NCBI GenBank assembly: GCA_020809705.1
Contig: CP085825.1
Span: forward strand, 5,766,001 to 5,830,000
Source of the DNA: Calonectria ilicicola
Lineage: Eukaryota; Ascomycota; Sordariomycetes; Hypocreales; Nectriaceae
Length of the DNA stretch: 64,000 nucleotides
Direction of reading: 5' to 3'
Under the pieces are notes generated by a model that was given only the letters and a program-made list of their open reading frames with translations, did not search any database and was not told the DNA's origin. The translations under genes and the position numbers were made by a program. The number at the start of each line of letters is the position of its first letter. Position 1 is the stretch's first letter. This document shows positions 24,945-36,000 of the stretch, piece after piece.

Positions 24945-27722
24945 TTAATCATAAATGTCTTGGTCCATGTCGTCAAGCATCTCATCGACAGCGTCTTCCG
25001 AGTCTACCATGTCCTCATCATCACCCATCTCACTATCGGGGTGATTTGCGAGAACAACGATCTTGCCATCGATGAGTTCGACGCGGGCATCCTCGCCATC
25101 TCGAATGTTGTTGCGCAAAATGAGAATGGCAAGACGGTTGAGAACCTCCTTTTCGATGAGGCGGGCCAGAGGACGGGCACCGTATGCCGGAGAGTATCCC
25201 GCAGCGCCGAGATAATCCTTTGCTTCTTCTGATACACTTATGAAGACCTTGCGACCGTTGTCTTCAAGACGTTTCTGAATCTCAAGGAGTCGCAAGTCCA
25301 CAATCTTACGGATCTCACGGCGGGTGAGTCGGTTAAAGATAACGACCGAGTTGATCCTATTAAGAAACTCGGGCAAAAAGTAGTTGCGAAGAGCACCCAT
25401 GACGAGCTCCCTGGACTGGGAGTCTACTCTGCCTTCCTTAAGACCAGGTCGGGTAAGGTATTCAGCGCCCAGGTTGGAAGTCATGACGACAATGCAGTTC
25501 TTTGCATCAACGACTCTTCCTTGGCCATCAGTAATTCGGCCGTCATCCATGAGTTGGAGGAGTACGGTCAATATTTCCTTCGCAGCTTTCTCGACTTCAT
25601 CAAAGAGCAGAATCGAGAAGGGCTTTCGTCGAAGGGCCTCGGTTAGCTGACCACCAGCATCGTGGCCGACATAGCCGGGAGGCGCACCAATCATTCGGCT
25701 GAGGGAGTGTCTCTCCTGGTATTCGGACATGTCAAAGCGAATCATGGCCTTGGCGTCGTCGAAAAGGAACTCTGCCAAAGCCTTAGTGAGCAAGGTTTTT
25801 CCAGTACCAGAAGGACCACAGAAGAGGAAGCTGGGCGGTTGGTTGGGGTTGCTGAGGCCCGATCGCTGCAGTCGGATAGCATTGGCGACAGACTTGACAG
25901 CCTCCCCTTGGCCAACAACAACCTTGCCGAGAACCCTCTCCATGTGGATGAGCTTCTCCTTCTCGGAGGTTCGAAGTCGAGTGACGGGAATACCAGTCCA
26001 ACGAGCCACGATCTCATTGATATGGTCGGCAGTAACGATGTCAGTTACCATCGTGCCACCAGCGTCGTGACCATTAGCGCTCAGGGCAGCGTCGGCGGCA
26101 GCCTTTTTGGCTTCGAGTTTTTGGATGATAGCTTCCTGCTCTGGAATAGCACCGTACTTTAGATCGGCAGCCTTGGCGTGCTCGCCATTGTTTGTGGCGT
26201 CTTCCAAGCGCTTCTCCAAGTCATCGAGCTTGAGCTTGGCTTGGTGGATTTCCTCGCCACGCTTGATCTCGCTCTGGTACTTCTCACGGAGAGGCTGTAG
26301 TTCTTCTTCGACATTCTTGGCATCTTTCTCGGCTTGCTGCAGCCGGGTTCGAGAAGCTTCGTCATGCTCCTTCTTGAGGGCTTCAATCTCAATCTTCAGC
26401 TGCCAGAGCTTGCGCTCAAGAGAGTCAATGATTTCAGGCCGAGATTCTCGAGCTACTTGCACAGCGGCAGCAGCCTCATCAACCAGATCAATAGCGGAAT
26501 CGGGCATCCGTCTGGAGGTGAGATATCGTGCAGCTAGGTTGGCGGCGGCCACCAAGGCGCTATCAAGGATAGTGACACGATGGTGTCGGTCATATCGCTC
26601 CTTCAGACCTCGAAGAATAGAGATGGTCTCCGGGATCGAAGGCTCCTTGACGATGACTTGCTGGAATCGACGCTCGAAGGCAGCATCTTTCTCGACGTAC
26701 TTTCGGTACTCGGCAAGTGTGGTAGCACCAATACAGTGTAGCTGGCCACGGGCTAGCATGGGCTTGAGGAGATTGGCCGCATCCATGCCACCCTCGCCAG
26801 ACGAACCAGCGCCCATAAGAAGGTGGATCTCATCAACGAAAAGGACGATCATGTCCTTGGACTCTTGGATCTCCTTCAGGACACCCTTCATTCTCTCTTC
26901 GAACTCTCCACGGTACTTGCTACCAGCAACAAGAGCACCTACGTCGAGTGAAAGCAGCTTGCAGTTCTTAAGGTTATCGGGTACGTCTCGGTTGACAATA
27001 CGTTGGGCAAGACCCTCAACGACAGTGGTCTTTCCAACACCAGGCTCACCGATGAGGACAGGGTTATTCTTGGTTCGACGGGATAAAATTCGCACAACTC
27101 GGCGAATCTCCTCCTCTCGACCAATGACGGGATCGATCTTCTTGTCCCTAGCCATTTCAGTCATGTCGATGGTGAATTTGGCTAGGTTCTCATGTTCCTC
27201 CTCGGTATCGGCAGTTTTGCTATCGACTCGCTTGGTTCCTCGGATAGCCTGGACGGCCTCTTGGATCATCTTGGGCTTGGGAATGTTGCATTCCCTAAGG
27301 GCAGTCTGAATACTATTGTCCTCTGCCAGTGCGATAATAAGGTGGTCTACTCCGATATAACTATCCTTCTGGACTTTTTGCAAATCCATGGCCTTTCTTA
27401 AGACTGCATGGAACTGAGGTGCCAGACTCACTTGCTCAGGTGGAGGGTCTTGGCTGGGGAGTCGGACGAGAGATTTCTTGAGAGATCTGCCGAAGAGCTG
27501 AGGGTCGCCGTGCGCTCGCTCAACGACTTGTCGGAATAGAGTGCTGGTGGTACCACCAGGAGCGTTTTGTTGGTCTTTGGACTGATCAGCCGGAGGATCC
27601 AAAAGCGACACGGCGAGGTGAATAGGCACAAGTTGGATGTGACCATATTGTTCGGCCAGTGCCATGGCATCCTCGACGGCCTTCTGGGCCCGGTCTGTAA
27701 AGTCCATGCGTGAGGAATTCAT
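24945..27722 (-). CDS. hsp98: Hsp98/Hsp104 (ClpB-type) protein disaggregase
   Basis: Single-exon gene for a 925-residue cytosolic AAA+ disaggregase that, with Hsp70/Hsp40, extracts proteins from heat-induced aggregates. Order: Clp N-domain (residues about 5-160), first AAA+ domain with Walker A GEPGVGKTT (225-233) and Walker B VLFVDEIH (about 293-300), a coiled-coil middle domain (about 405-530), then a second AAA+ domain with Walker A GPSGTGKT (636-643), Walker B LLFDEVEKA (about 705-713) and a D2 small domain. The C-terminus is strongly acidic, as in fungal Hsp104, where it contributes to co-chaperone docking. The frame is open a few codons further upstream, but only from a TTG; the first ATG (27722) gives MNSSRMDF, matching family N-termini. 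It sits head-to-head with the mL67 gene and tail-to-tail with the zinc-cluster gene (288 nt apart). Confidence 0.97.
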   Translation of the reverse strand: MNSSRMDFTDRAQKAVEDAMALAEQYGHIQLVPIHLAVSLLDPPADQSKDQQNAPGGTTSTLFRQVVERAHGDPQLFGRSLKKSLVRLPSQDPPPEQVSLAPQFHAVLRKAMDLQKVQKDSYIGVDHLIIALAEDNSIQTALRECNIPKPKMIQEAVQAIRGTKRVDSKTADTEEEHENLAKFTIDMTEMARDKKIDPVIGREEEIRRVVRILSRRTKNNPVLIGEPGVGKTTVVEGLAQRIVNRDVPDNLKNCKLLSLDVGALVAGSKYRGEFEERMKGVLKEIQESKDMIVLFVDEIHLLMGAGSSGEGGMDAANLLKPMLARGQLHCIGATTLAEYRKYVEKDAAFERRFQQVIVKEPSIPETISILRGLKERYDRHHRVTILDSALVAAANLAARYLTSRRMPDSAIDLVDEAAAAVQVARESRPEIIDSLERKLWQLKIEIEALKKEHDEASRTRLQQAEKDAKNVEEELQPLREKYQSEIKRGEEIHQAKLKLDDLEKRLEDATNNGEHAKAADLKYGAIPEQEAIIQKLEAKKAAADAALSANGHDAGGTMVTDIVTADHINEIVARWTGIPVTRLRTSEKEKLIHMERVLGKVVVGQGEAVKSVANAIRLQRSGLSNPNQPPSFLFCGPSGTGKTLLTKALAEFLFDDAKAMIRFDMSEYQERHSLSRMIGAPPGYVGHDAGGQLTEALRRKPFSILLFDEVEKAAKEILTVLLQLMDDGRITDGQGRVVDAKNCIVVMTSNLGAEYLTRPGLKEGRVDSQSRELVMGALRNYFLPEFLNRINSVVIFNRLTRREIRKIVDLRLLEIQKRLEDNGRKVFISVSEEAKDYLGAAGYSPAYGARPLARLIEKEVLNRLAILILRNNIRDGEDARVELIDGKIVVLANHPDSEMGDDEDMVDSEDAVDEMLDDMDQDIYD

Positions 27723-28347
27723 GATGGTAGTGTTGTACAATAAAACAAAGTAATAAAATAAAGAGGGTTTTTATGTGCTAAAGGCGGCGTTGTTGCCTGG
27801 AATCAAAAGCGCTTCCGTCAGGTTTCCTGACCTTGGGAAGGTTGGGTATCTTTAGGTAGGTATTGTCGCTCTGTTTTTTTTTTGAAGTGTGAGATGAAGA
27901 GAAATGATTTCGCTGGAGTTGGCTTCCAGCCGTAATTTATCAACAAGATGGGTGGACCTGAATGATGCAGACAGGGAAGCTGCAGTGGATCTACTGGTCA
28001 TAAATGGACGGCTGTTGAAGCAACAAGGTCCTTCGGGTCTGTTGTGGAAGCCTCCAGGAATCTCCTAGAAGTATCGGGAGCCTTCGTGATGTCACTCTCA
28101 GCTCAGATGCATCAGAGTGGGGAGCGAGCCCGATGATTGGCTGGGAATATCTTATCTTCACATGACCCATGCAAGCCATCAGCCAGCCGTTATGCGTCGT
28201 CGCCGGTCCTGGCCGAGACTCTACTGCCCATCCACGTGACCGTGCGCATGCTCCACCACGAGCCAATTGAGCCATTGGCAATTCTGGGCAGGTTTTTGTC
28301 GATAGCATCAGGAACCTGTTAGATCTACCTGTGCCTGGCCACCCACC
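27723..28347. promoter_or_regulatory. Divergent promoter region, hsp98 / mL67
   Basis: This 625-nt interval must serve both genes. On the hsp98 side an A-rich TATA-like element (CATAAAAACC on the minus strand) lies about 50 nt upstream of its ATG. GAA triplets at 28047, 28058 and 28068, spaced 11 and 10 bases, resemble a step-type heat-shock element. TTC triplets at 27813 and 27824 with GAA at 27837 form a second imperfect set. Heat-shock control is expected for the family, but these particular sites are inferred. Confidence 0.4.
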
Positions 28348-29168
28348 ATGAACACGGCACCGGCACCCCGCCTGGGCCAATTGCCCAGCTTCCTCCGGAC
28401 ATGTGTGCGACAAGCCCACACCGTCTCCCGACAGCGCCCTAGAAAGGGCTTCCAAGGCCCTAAAGGTCATGGCGAGAACATCTTTGTCTTTTCCCACAGG
28501 AGGACGAATCAGGTCATTTACAGCTTTGAGGAGAAGCTCGACGTATGCCAATCACACACAATTCGAATTTCTACTTGTCCAATCCACTAACTTGTCCCCA
28601 ACAGGGCTTCCACGACCTCAAGCAGCTCCCATTCAATGGCAAGAAAACCAAACCCGCTAAACTTCGCAAGGACTACTGGTCCGCCTTCGCCCACATCTCT
28701 TTGCCCGCCGGTCAAGGCTCCGCCGGTCGCTCAGTCTTCCAGAAGTTGCGCGAGTTAAAGCACCTCCACGAGGTTGCATGGGACGATGAGTTTCGCTACA
28801 AGCGCCCAGAGGAATATACATCAACCGACAAGAAGAGAATTGCCGAGGAGGAGAAGAAGGGAAACCCCGGCTACCGTCCCATCCGCACAAAGGAGGAACG
28901 GGGCATCGCCCTCAACTGCCAAAAACCCAATGCCGTTGCTGACATGGCTGCCGTATTGAGTGGCCTCGGGGCGGGCAACAAGATGGTGACGGGAGATGCC
29001 GTCGACAAGCAACTGCTAGATGTCACTGTGAGCTGGGCAAACGACCAGGACCGAAACTATGCAGAGGAATGGTCCGGAAATGTAACACACGAAATGTTCG
29101 AAAAGCCCTCATACACCTCAGAGGCCCCTACCGAGAAGAAGGAGGTTGAATCAAAGGATGAGGCGTAG
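28348..29168 (+). CDS. MHR1: Mitochondrial large ribosomal subunit protein mL67 / Mhr1
   Basis: Predicted mitochondrial matrix protein of 252 residues from two exons, 28348-28542 and 28605-29168; the 62-nt intron has a CTAAC branch site. In yeast the family member is both a fungus-specific mitoribosomal large-subunit protein (mL67) and the mtDNA recombination factor Mhr1. Supporting signs are an Arg-rich presequence-like N-terminus, the conserved block GENIFVFSHRRTNQVIYS just before the intron, and LKQLPFNGKKTKPAKLRKDYW just after it. The C-terminal third is Lys/Glu-rich and variable. The start is the first ATG and gives the expected leader. It is divergent from hsp98 and convergent with the sulfotransferase-like gene. 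Confidence 0.88.
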
Positions 29169-29553
29169 ATGAAGAATCAGGCTACGCCGGAGCAGGGGGT
29201 GGTCAGTGGAGTCTACTCTCAGGATCGAAACTTTGTTACGCCAGTCACTGTTGGGACGATTATGAAAAACGAGACGCCGAATATGTAAAAAATTCAGATG
29301 GGATCTGATGCAGAAGGAGGGACTTGATACAATGGTTCTCAATCTGATTGTATAAAGACATTGTGAAGGCGTAGGGCCGACGAGTTGTTGTAACATAGTG
29401 TATCAACAATCAATTATAAAACTATTCCAAAAACTATCCGTAATTGCTGTTCAATTTGTGTGATTTCGGCCGTAAAATAACAAAAGCTGCTGAAGGGGGT
29501 GGGGACAGGGCATCATGGTCATTTCAAGATCTGTGTAGCACATGTTTCAGCGC
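29169..29553. other. Convergent 3' intergenic region
   Basis: This interval lies between the stop codons of the mL67 and sulfotransferase-like genes. It is AT-rich around 29395-29480, consistent with two facing 3' UTRs. No further gene is seen. Confidence 0.5.
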
Positions 29554-30945
29554 TCAAATCTGAATCGCAAATTGCTTGAGGTACTCGTAGCGCGCAACGT
29601 TGTCATCAACAGTCTGTCGAATGACTTTCTGGGCCTCAGGGCCCCACTTGGCAGCCCAGTCGCTATCCTCGGACTCAGTCGTCGCGGTCTTCTTTGTTAG
29701 CTCAATCAGTTGAATGCCCGACAACGGTAACACACAGGGAGTGACGTAGCCGGGTTGGGAAGGGGAGGATACTAAAATCCCGACTTACTTGCGCGTGGGT
29801 GCGGGGTCGAAGGGACGAGCTCTTGATGGCGTCGTTGTGGAAGCCATTCCACTTTTCAAAGGCAATGCGAGCATGGCTCTTGTCATTGTCGCTCCACTCC
29901 AGCATCTCCGGCTTGAAGTCAATTCCAGTCTTCTCGCAGTAGAGACGGATTGTCTTCTCCGGGTTGTCAAGCAGGTCATCAGCATCGACGACAACCAGGT
30001 TGTCCTTGTCGATGACACCTTTCTTGAGCAGGAAATCAAACAGGGTGACAAGCTCCTCATAACCAGCCTCATTGGGCATGAAGTGGTAGAAGCCAGTCAC
30101 CTCGTCCAGCGGCGGAACTGTACATCGGTAATACGACGGCACAGCACGGCGCGGGTGACGGATGAGGAAAGTGAACTGGAATTGCTTCAGAACCTCGAGG
30201 GGCAACACGGTCGGGTTGTCCTCTTCCTCCTCGCCCAGGGATGGCGCCGTCTTGGTCGGCTTTCCATCCGCCATGATGATGTACTGCGCCATGTCCTTGA
30301 TAAAGAGGCGCTTACCCTGTTCGTCATTGTCAATATCACTTCATTCCCCATCAATTATAGCTGGCTGTAACGCCGGAAACGCCCTGAGTTTTTTGCATTA
30401 TCCAATGAAAGGGAATAGGGCACAATCATCCAGGAGTAAGGAGACACCCGATTTGTTAAATCCCATCAATTTTGATGACGAGTTGGTACCAACGGGTGTG
30501 GACCACGGATGACACACTCCGTGCCCCTCACTTGAGGGCGGGGTGTAAATAGTAGAATAAAAGCGTGTACGGATGGACTCAGGTAGGTAATGATAAGATA
30601 CGGGGGATGGGAGTGGATTTCTAACCTCGTTTCCCGAGTCCATGATGGAATCCAGAATTTCCTTGTACGTCTTCTGGGAGAAGCCGCTTGCCTCGCGAGC
30701 CGCGGCGTCATGCCTGTAGCGGTCGCTCAAGAATTCGGGGCCATAATAGAATGCGTCGCTGAAGGGCTCGTGAATGCTCTCTAGAATATCACGGCGAGTC
30801 ATGAAGACCTAAATGCCAATGGCGCCGTTGTCAGTAACCTCAATTGATGTTTGTAGGATGCTAATTTATAAAAAATTCATACCCTCTCGAAGGCCGTAGA
30901 GCATGCACGTGGGTGCGTCGCAGTAAAGATTGGGCGGAGCGCCAT
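29554..30945 (-). CDS. P-loop sulfotransferase-like protein
   Basis: The 306-residue model has four exons: 30945-30883, 30808-30626, 30316-29789 and 29700-29554. The N-terminus MALRPIFTATHPRACSTAFER carries the PAPS 5'-phosphosulfate-loop pattern (HPRACSTAFER), and FLIRHPRRAVPSYYR matches the 3'-phosphate-binding block of sulfotransferases (RHPR...S). The rest (LFDFLLKKG, VDADDLL, PEKTIRLYCEKTGI) follows the fungal sulfotransferase-fold family whose substrates are mostly unknown; some members are annotated with unrelated names in databases. It is probably a soluble cytosolic enzyme. Intron 2 is unusually long (309 nt) yet both flanking exons meet in phase 0 and restore a continuous family sequence (MDSGNE/GKRLFIKDMAQ). 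The last acceptor could instead be 9 nt further on; both keep frame. Confidence 0.8.
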
Positions 30946-31948
30946 TTTGGGAGGAAGAACCAGCAAGAGAAGGGGGAAATAGCTATAAGATGCTGTCGCG
31001 TCAACATCAACATCAAATTGAGAGTCGCAAAGAGTCAATTGACTGGGTGAGAAAAAAGAATGCAACAAGATTCGGGGGGGCGTCCTGGACTTGATAAATA
31101 CTGTTGGGTTCACCAGAGACTTTTCACCTGCGACCGGGTCGTCGCTCTATACACTAGGCTCGTCGCCCGATATTTAGCTTCTTAGCGATGATCCGTAAGC
31201 TAACCACCTGGACCCCGGGATTCTCCCACGCTGACCCCAGCGTGTGGCGGCCATCGATCCTGATTGAGTGCCTTCGGGTGCGGAGCAGACGTCATGTTCG
31301 TTGACCGGTTCCGCCGACGCACACAATGCCACCACGACAAGACCCGAACAACCAATCGATCAAGGCCACCCCACGTCTGGCACAGCCGGCGCAATCCAGG
31401 TCGACCAAGCTTCAGCCCTCGTCACCGTGATTCATCAGATTATGACCATGTTCAAAAGGGGATCTCATCGCGTAAGTAGGCGGCTGCCAATAGGTTCCAG
31501 TTCCCGAACTGTGGGCAACAACTGGGGAATATATCCCATGGCAAGTGGGTAGTACACATTCTTGGCCAAGGTGGCGATGAAGCCTGCTGGGTCACGTCGG
31601 CTCCAGGGGGATTTGGGCCTTGAGCCGTTGACAGGTACCTGCCGATCTCCCATGTGAAAGAAAGTCCGCCTCGCTTCAAGAATCTGCAAGCTGAGCCATA
31701 TTCAGAAACATTGACTGAACCCCCCCTTGCGTAGGCCACCTTGCCGAGGAGCACGCAATCGCAAGCCCCACCAAAAGTTACGGAAATCATGTACCAACCT
31801 GCCAATGCCATGGGAGCAATTTGCTGCTGGCTCCAGGTCAGCATGGGTTATTCTCACCCAAGTGAGCGAACGAGGTGGGCACGCGGCAGAGGCCGGTGCT
31901 GGTAGATTCTCAACCACGAAACAATGTGGGAGGGTGGAGTGGTATTAG
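30946..31948. other. Intergenic, sulfotransferase-like gene to PHA2
   Basis: About 1 kb containing the promoter of the sulfotransferase-like gene (left) and the 3' flank of PHA2 (right). Overlapping short frames occur on both strands at 31260-31920 without family resemblance. Nothing else is supported. Confidence 0.5.
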
Positions 31949-33078
31949 TTATCTGTATCTCTGCCAGCTCCCAAGCCATCTCCAACTCTCAGCCACGCGG
32001 CTGATTTTGTCTAGCGCCCCCTTGACTCGCCCATCCGGATCGTAGTGCTTGTGACCTTCGAATTCAACAAAAAATATGTACTGAAAAGGTTGCACCAGGC
32101 TTGGGCGGCTGTTGATACTTGTTAGGTTAAGGTCAAACGCTTGAAAACAAGCGAGAGCATCCGCCAAAGCTCCCGGCGCCGTATGAGGCACGGTAAACGA
32201 AACAAGAGACTTGCTCCCATGCTTGATCAGGCCGTTTTTTACATTGTCCCAGTCGGCGGGAATGGAAGGGTTGGTGCCGATGATTAAGAATCGTGTGGTA
32301 TTGTCATCCCGGTCCTCAATGGACTTTCCAAGAAAGTCAAGCCCGTGGATCTCGGCAGCCAGTTGACTTGAAATTGCCGCCCAAGTCCCCGTCGTATCCT
32401 TGCTCACAATCTCGGCTGCTTTGCTGGTTGAACTGACCTCGAAGATTTCAACACCCTTGAGATAGGTGGAGATGAATGCAGTGCACTGTCCAAAAGCCTG
32501 TGGGTGCGAGTAGAGCCGCTTGATGTGCTTCAAGTCGCAAAGCGGCTTGGTTCGGGGCTTGAGTGGCGATGGGTCCGTAGCAGTGGGTGTACACGTCCCG
32601 GAGCCATCCGCGCTGTCCTCAACAGTGAGGGACGAGTTTTTATGACCAACAAGGCAGTGGTGGACATCGACGTATGTTTCACCATCGACAGTGATGTCTG
32701 CATAACGGTGTGCTCGATCAGCGAGGTTATCAAACGTGAAGACTACGGAACCATTGGTAGAGTTTTCAAAGGGCACAACTCCGGCTGTAACCTTTCCATC
32801 TTGGACCTGGTCAAAGACATCTGCCCTGAGACATCAGCAATCGAGCATAACTACGGGCGCATGAATGAACGAGTGCCTACCATCAATGGTGACTGCGGGC
32901 TGAAAGTCCCATGTCGACTCATCGAATGCCTGTCTGGCAGCCTGGAGGCGGCATTCATCCGGAATTAGCTTCATGCAAGTCGCCACGAAGAGGAGCCCTT
33001 CGGAAGTCGACTCACCTGATGGGTATATGACGCAGCAGGGCCAAGGAAGCTGACAACGGGCCTGTCCTTCGCCGTCAT
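31949..33078 (-). CDS. PHA2: Prephenate dehydratase (phenylalanine biosynthesis)
   Basis: Cytosolic enzyme of 331 residues converting prephenate to phenylpyruvate, the step committing chorismate-derived carbon to phenylalanine. Exons are 33078-33016, 32941-32881 and 32820-31949. The catalytic domain begins at VSFLGPAASYTHQ and includes VVPFENSTNGSV and the conserved TRF motif (DDNTTRFLIIG). A C-terminal ACT domain follows, with PGALADALACF and LTSINSRPS, the sites that bind phenylalanine in feedback-inhibited members. The start is the ATG immediately before the conserved N-terminal block. Intron 2 has two AG acceptors 5 nt apart; only the distal one keeps frame and gives the expected TIDDVFDQVQ sequence. 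Confidence 0.93.
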
Positions 33079-36000
33079 GGTGAATGAAGGATGGGCGCGA
33101 AAGGCTGGCTGGGCCAAGGGGTGGCAAGAAGTCCTTGTGACCTTGCGCACGGCGTGATAAGCGGTGCGCCTGGTGGGAAAATACCAACGAGACGACACCA
33201 CCTGTGACGATGTCAAGTGCCACCAAGGGATGTTGGCGTGGGATGGTGGTGAGTTGGCACCGTCTGTCGGGGAGTTGATCGGTCAGTTAGCGTAATTATA
33301 CTCGGGCGACAGGGTACCTGCGAGGCCTGAGCGTTGCAGGATTGGGTTAAGGCAGCACACCCAAGAGGTTGTGGCGATGGTGCAATCCGTGGGGGAGCCA
33401 CGATTTTCTAGAGTTGTGCGTGAACAGTGCCGTTGTCAGCGTATGGCACTAACAAGCCTGTCGGCGGAACCTGGCGGGCCCGGAAGAGACCTCAACTCGC
33501 CGCGGCAAATGCGGGGTCCCACTTCGGATACCAAACGGGGAGTTGGTCACTTGGGCAATGGTTGATTGGGAGTGTGTCGGCTTAAAAATAATGGAGGCTG
33601 ATGTGATTTGCATTAGGTAAATGTTGGTTGGCTTGGAGAGCAGAAGAATCTGAGGCAAAATAGGACTAATGGATGTTCGGTTACTTGCCAAGTAGCCCGC
33701 CTCATTAATGAACAGGGTTTGTGTTTATTTAGGTTCTTTTTTTTTTTGGTCCTTCTTATTATTTCTTACCTTCTTTCTTTCTCTCGTTTTTATTGGGCCC
33801 TGTTCCAGAGCAGAGAATTGTGAGATTTTATCGGGATCATCTCAAAAGACACATACTTCCCGTGTGAAAATGCGATGTGGTGAGATTCAAGACCGTTGTC
33901 CACAATTGGCACACGTGATTAAACAGGCAACCAATGGGAAATGTTGCAATACCACAGCACCATGATCCCCCATCTAATATACATAGGCATTAATATCAAA
34001 TTGTTGGTTTTTAATCCAACAGAATGTGCCATTGCTCGCATAGAGGATACTCGAAGTACAAGACCAATTACTGAAATTTGAGTCGTAAGGACGTGCATGA
34101 ATGCTCGGAGCCCAGATTAGAGGGCCTCGAGCAATAGTGCACATAAGCCATCTTATCACAAAAACAATTATAATTAAAAGCGGATAGATTCAATTAGAAA
34201 GAATTTTCAATTTCCAATGGATTCTTAGAATAAATATGGAAAATGTGGCTGCAGTTTATACTCGCTACCCTATACCACGGATACATAACAGAAATTCCAT
34301 CCAGTAGGTTTAAAGTACGGAAAACCCTATCATTGTATAAAAAATGAGGTTTATAGTGTTTTAAATATTTATGAAAGTGTGAGCTTGTGGCTCTCTTTTT
34401 TCCATTCTGGTCCTGGAGATATCCCGATGAATTTCTTCTTCTCTCGTGGATATCCAAAAGTTAGACAAAGTGATAGAAGCTGGAAGCGAAACAATGATCG
34501 AAAAAGAGATGATAAACGTGAATATGCACAGGCTTGTAGTTCTACTTCTCGCTTAAAAACATAAGCGTAGGCAATCGGGAGAACATTTCATTATCGTCAT
34601 AGTGATTTATAATCCATGGCGCGTTCGTATCAGTGCCATGTACTTACAATTAACTTCTAGCCGAGTACGACACACACATATTTGAGATATCCTCAACATT
34701 TTTTGACAGAAAACTTTATCAGCCCCAACACGTATTGGAAATCTCTGCCCCAGCTGATATGCATTCCATCGCGCATGGCCTAACCAACATCTTAGAAGTC
34801 AAACGGGGTGCTGCATCAAAACAATTTGGTCGGAGAAGGAAAGATAAAAAAAAAAACCGGGAAAATAATTAATTTTATCCTGGGTGAATAAAACTACTAA
34901 AGTAAGAGTCGAGATTCTACATATCGTTGGGCGCCATGTAGGGTGCTTTTCGAGAGAAGCAAAATAATCCAAGTACACCCATAGACCGCCTCGTTTCCTA
35001 ATCATAGAGGAAATGTGGGAAAATTATGCCGGAAAAACAATCTAGATTTTTTTCCCAAGCGATTTCATTTTCATGACAGCTCGTGATGTGATTGATGCGT
35101 GACCTCCTTCCTCCGACTCGGAGATGTGTCTAGATAGGCTCAAAAGTTGATACAATCCGATGTCCCAGTTTCGTCACGGAATGTTTTGTAATTAGATGCC
35201 TCATGGTGGACCGGTTAGGAAAATAGAGAACGGGCATGGTATTTATAGAGCGACTGCTCAATCATCTTATAAATTTGCTTGCAAAGGGGGGATTTGCCGT
35301 CTGGAGTGGTATGAGGAATAGTGGCTCGTACGTGGAACACTTGATGTAGATGTGAGAGTATGGACTGCGAAATAATGCAATTCATGCGAGATCTGCCAAG
35401 ACCACAAATTTATTAGGCAGGAATATTTCATTGTGCTGCACGTCTTATCCTATCTTGGAAAAAAGAACCCAAATCGAGCACAGTGAAACCTGTCCCATAA
35501 AGAGCGGTGAAGTCACAGGCTAGAAAAAAAAAACACTGTGACGTTGGAAATGAAGTTTTAAATAAATATAAAACATACTAAAATCCATGTGGAAGATCAA
35601 TGCTGGGATTGAATCTGTGGGATGACGTGAGATGAAAACACACATTGAACTCATTTTGTTGACACTCACCCTGATAATCTATCTGGAGAACCATGAATGC
35701 AATCAAATGACATAATGTCTCCAAATAAATGCGAGGACACAGAAATTGACATTGCAGGGTGGACATTTATAAGGAAATTTGTTTGATAGTACGAGGTAGT
35801 ATTATCGACGCGTATTTCCTCGAGAGCAAGAAGCCCATTCTATCAAAAACCCACCCTTTCGTTTATCAAATCGAACTAGATCATGTTTACTTCTAATAGT
35901 ATTGAAGACACATGAGTTTATGAACATATTTGCCAAAATCAATGAGTTTCCGGGCGGCGTGACTGTCGCAACTTGGTTATTTTGGCCTATTTGGTCGTCA

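Noticed and set aside
26107..27309. 400-codon plus-strand ORF antisense to hsp98
   Set aside because: It is a shadow of the strongly biased hsp98 codons, is Ser/Arg-rich with no family features, and lies wholly inside a certain gene.
27723..27740. N-terminal extension of Hsp98 by six codons
   Set aside because: It would start at TTG; the ATG at 27722 matches the family N-terminus.
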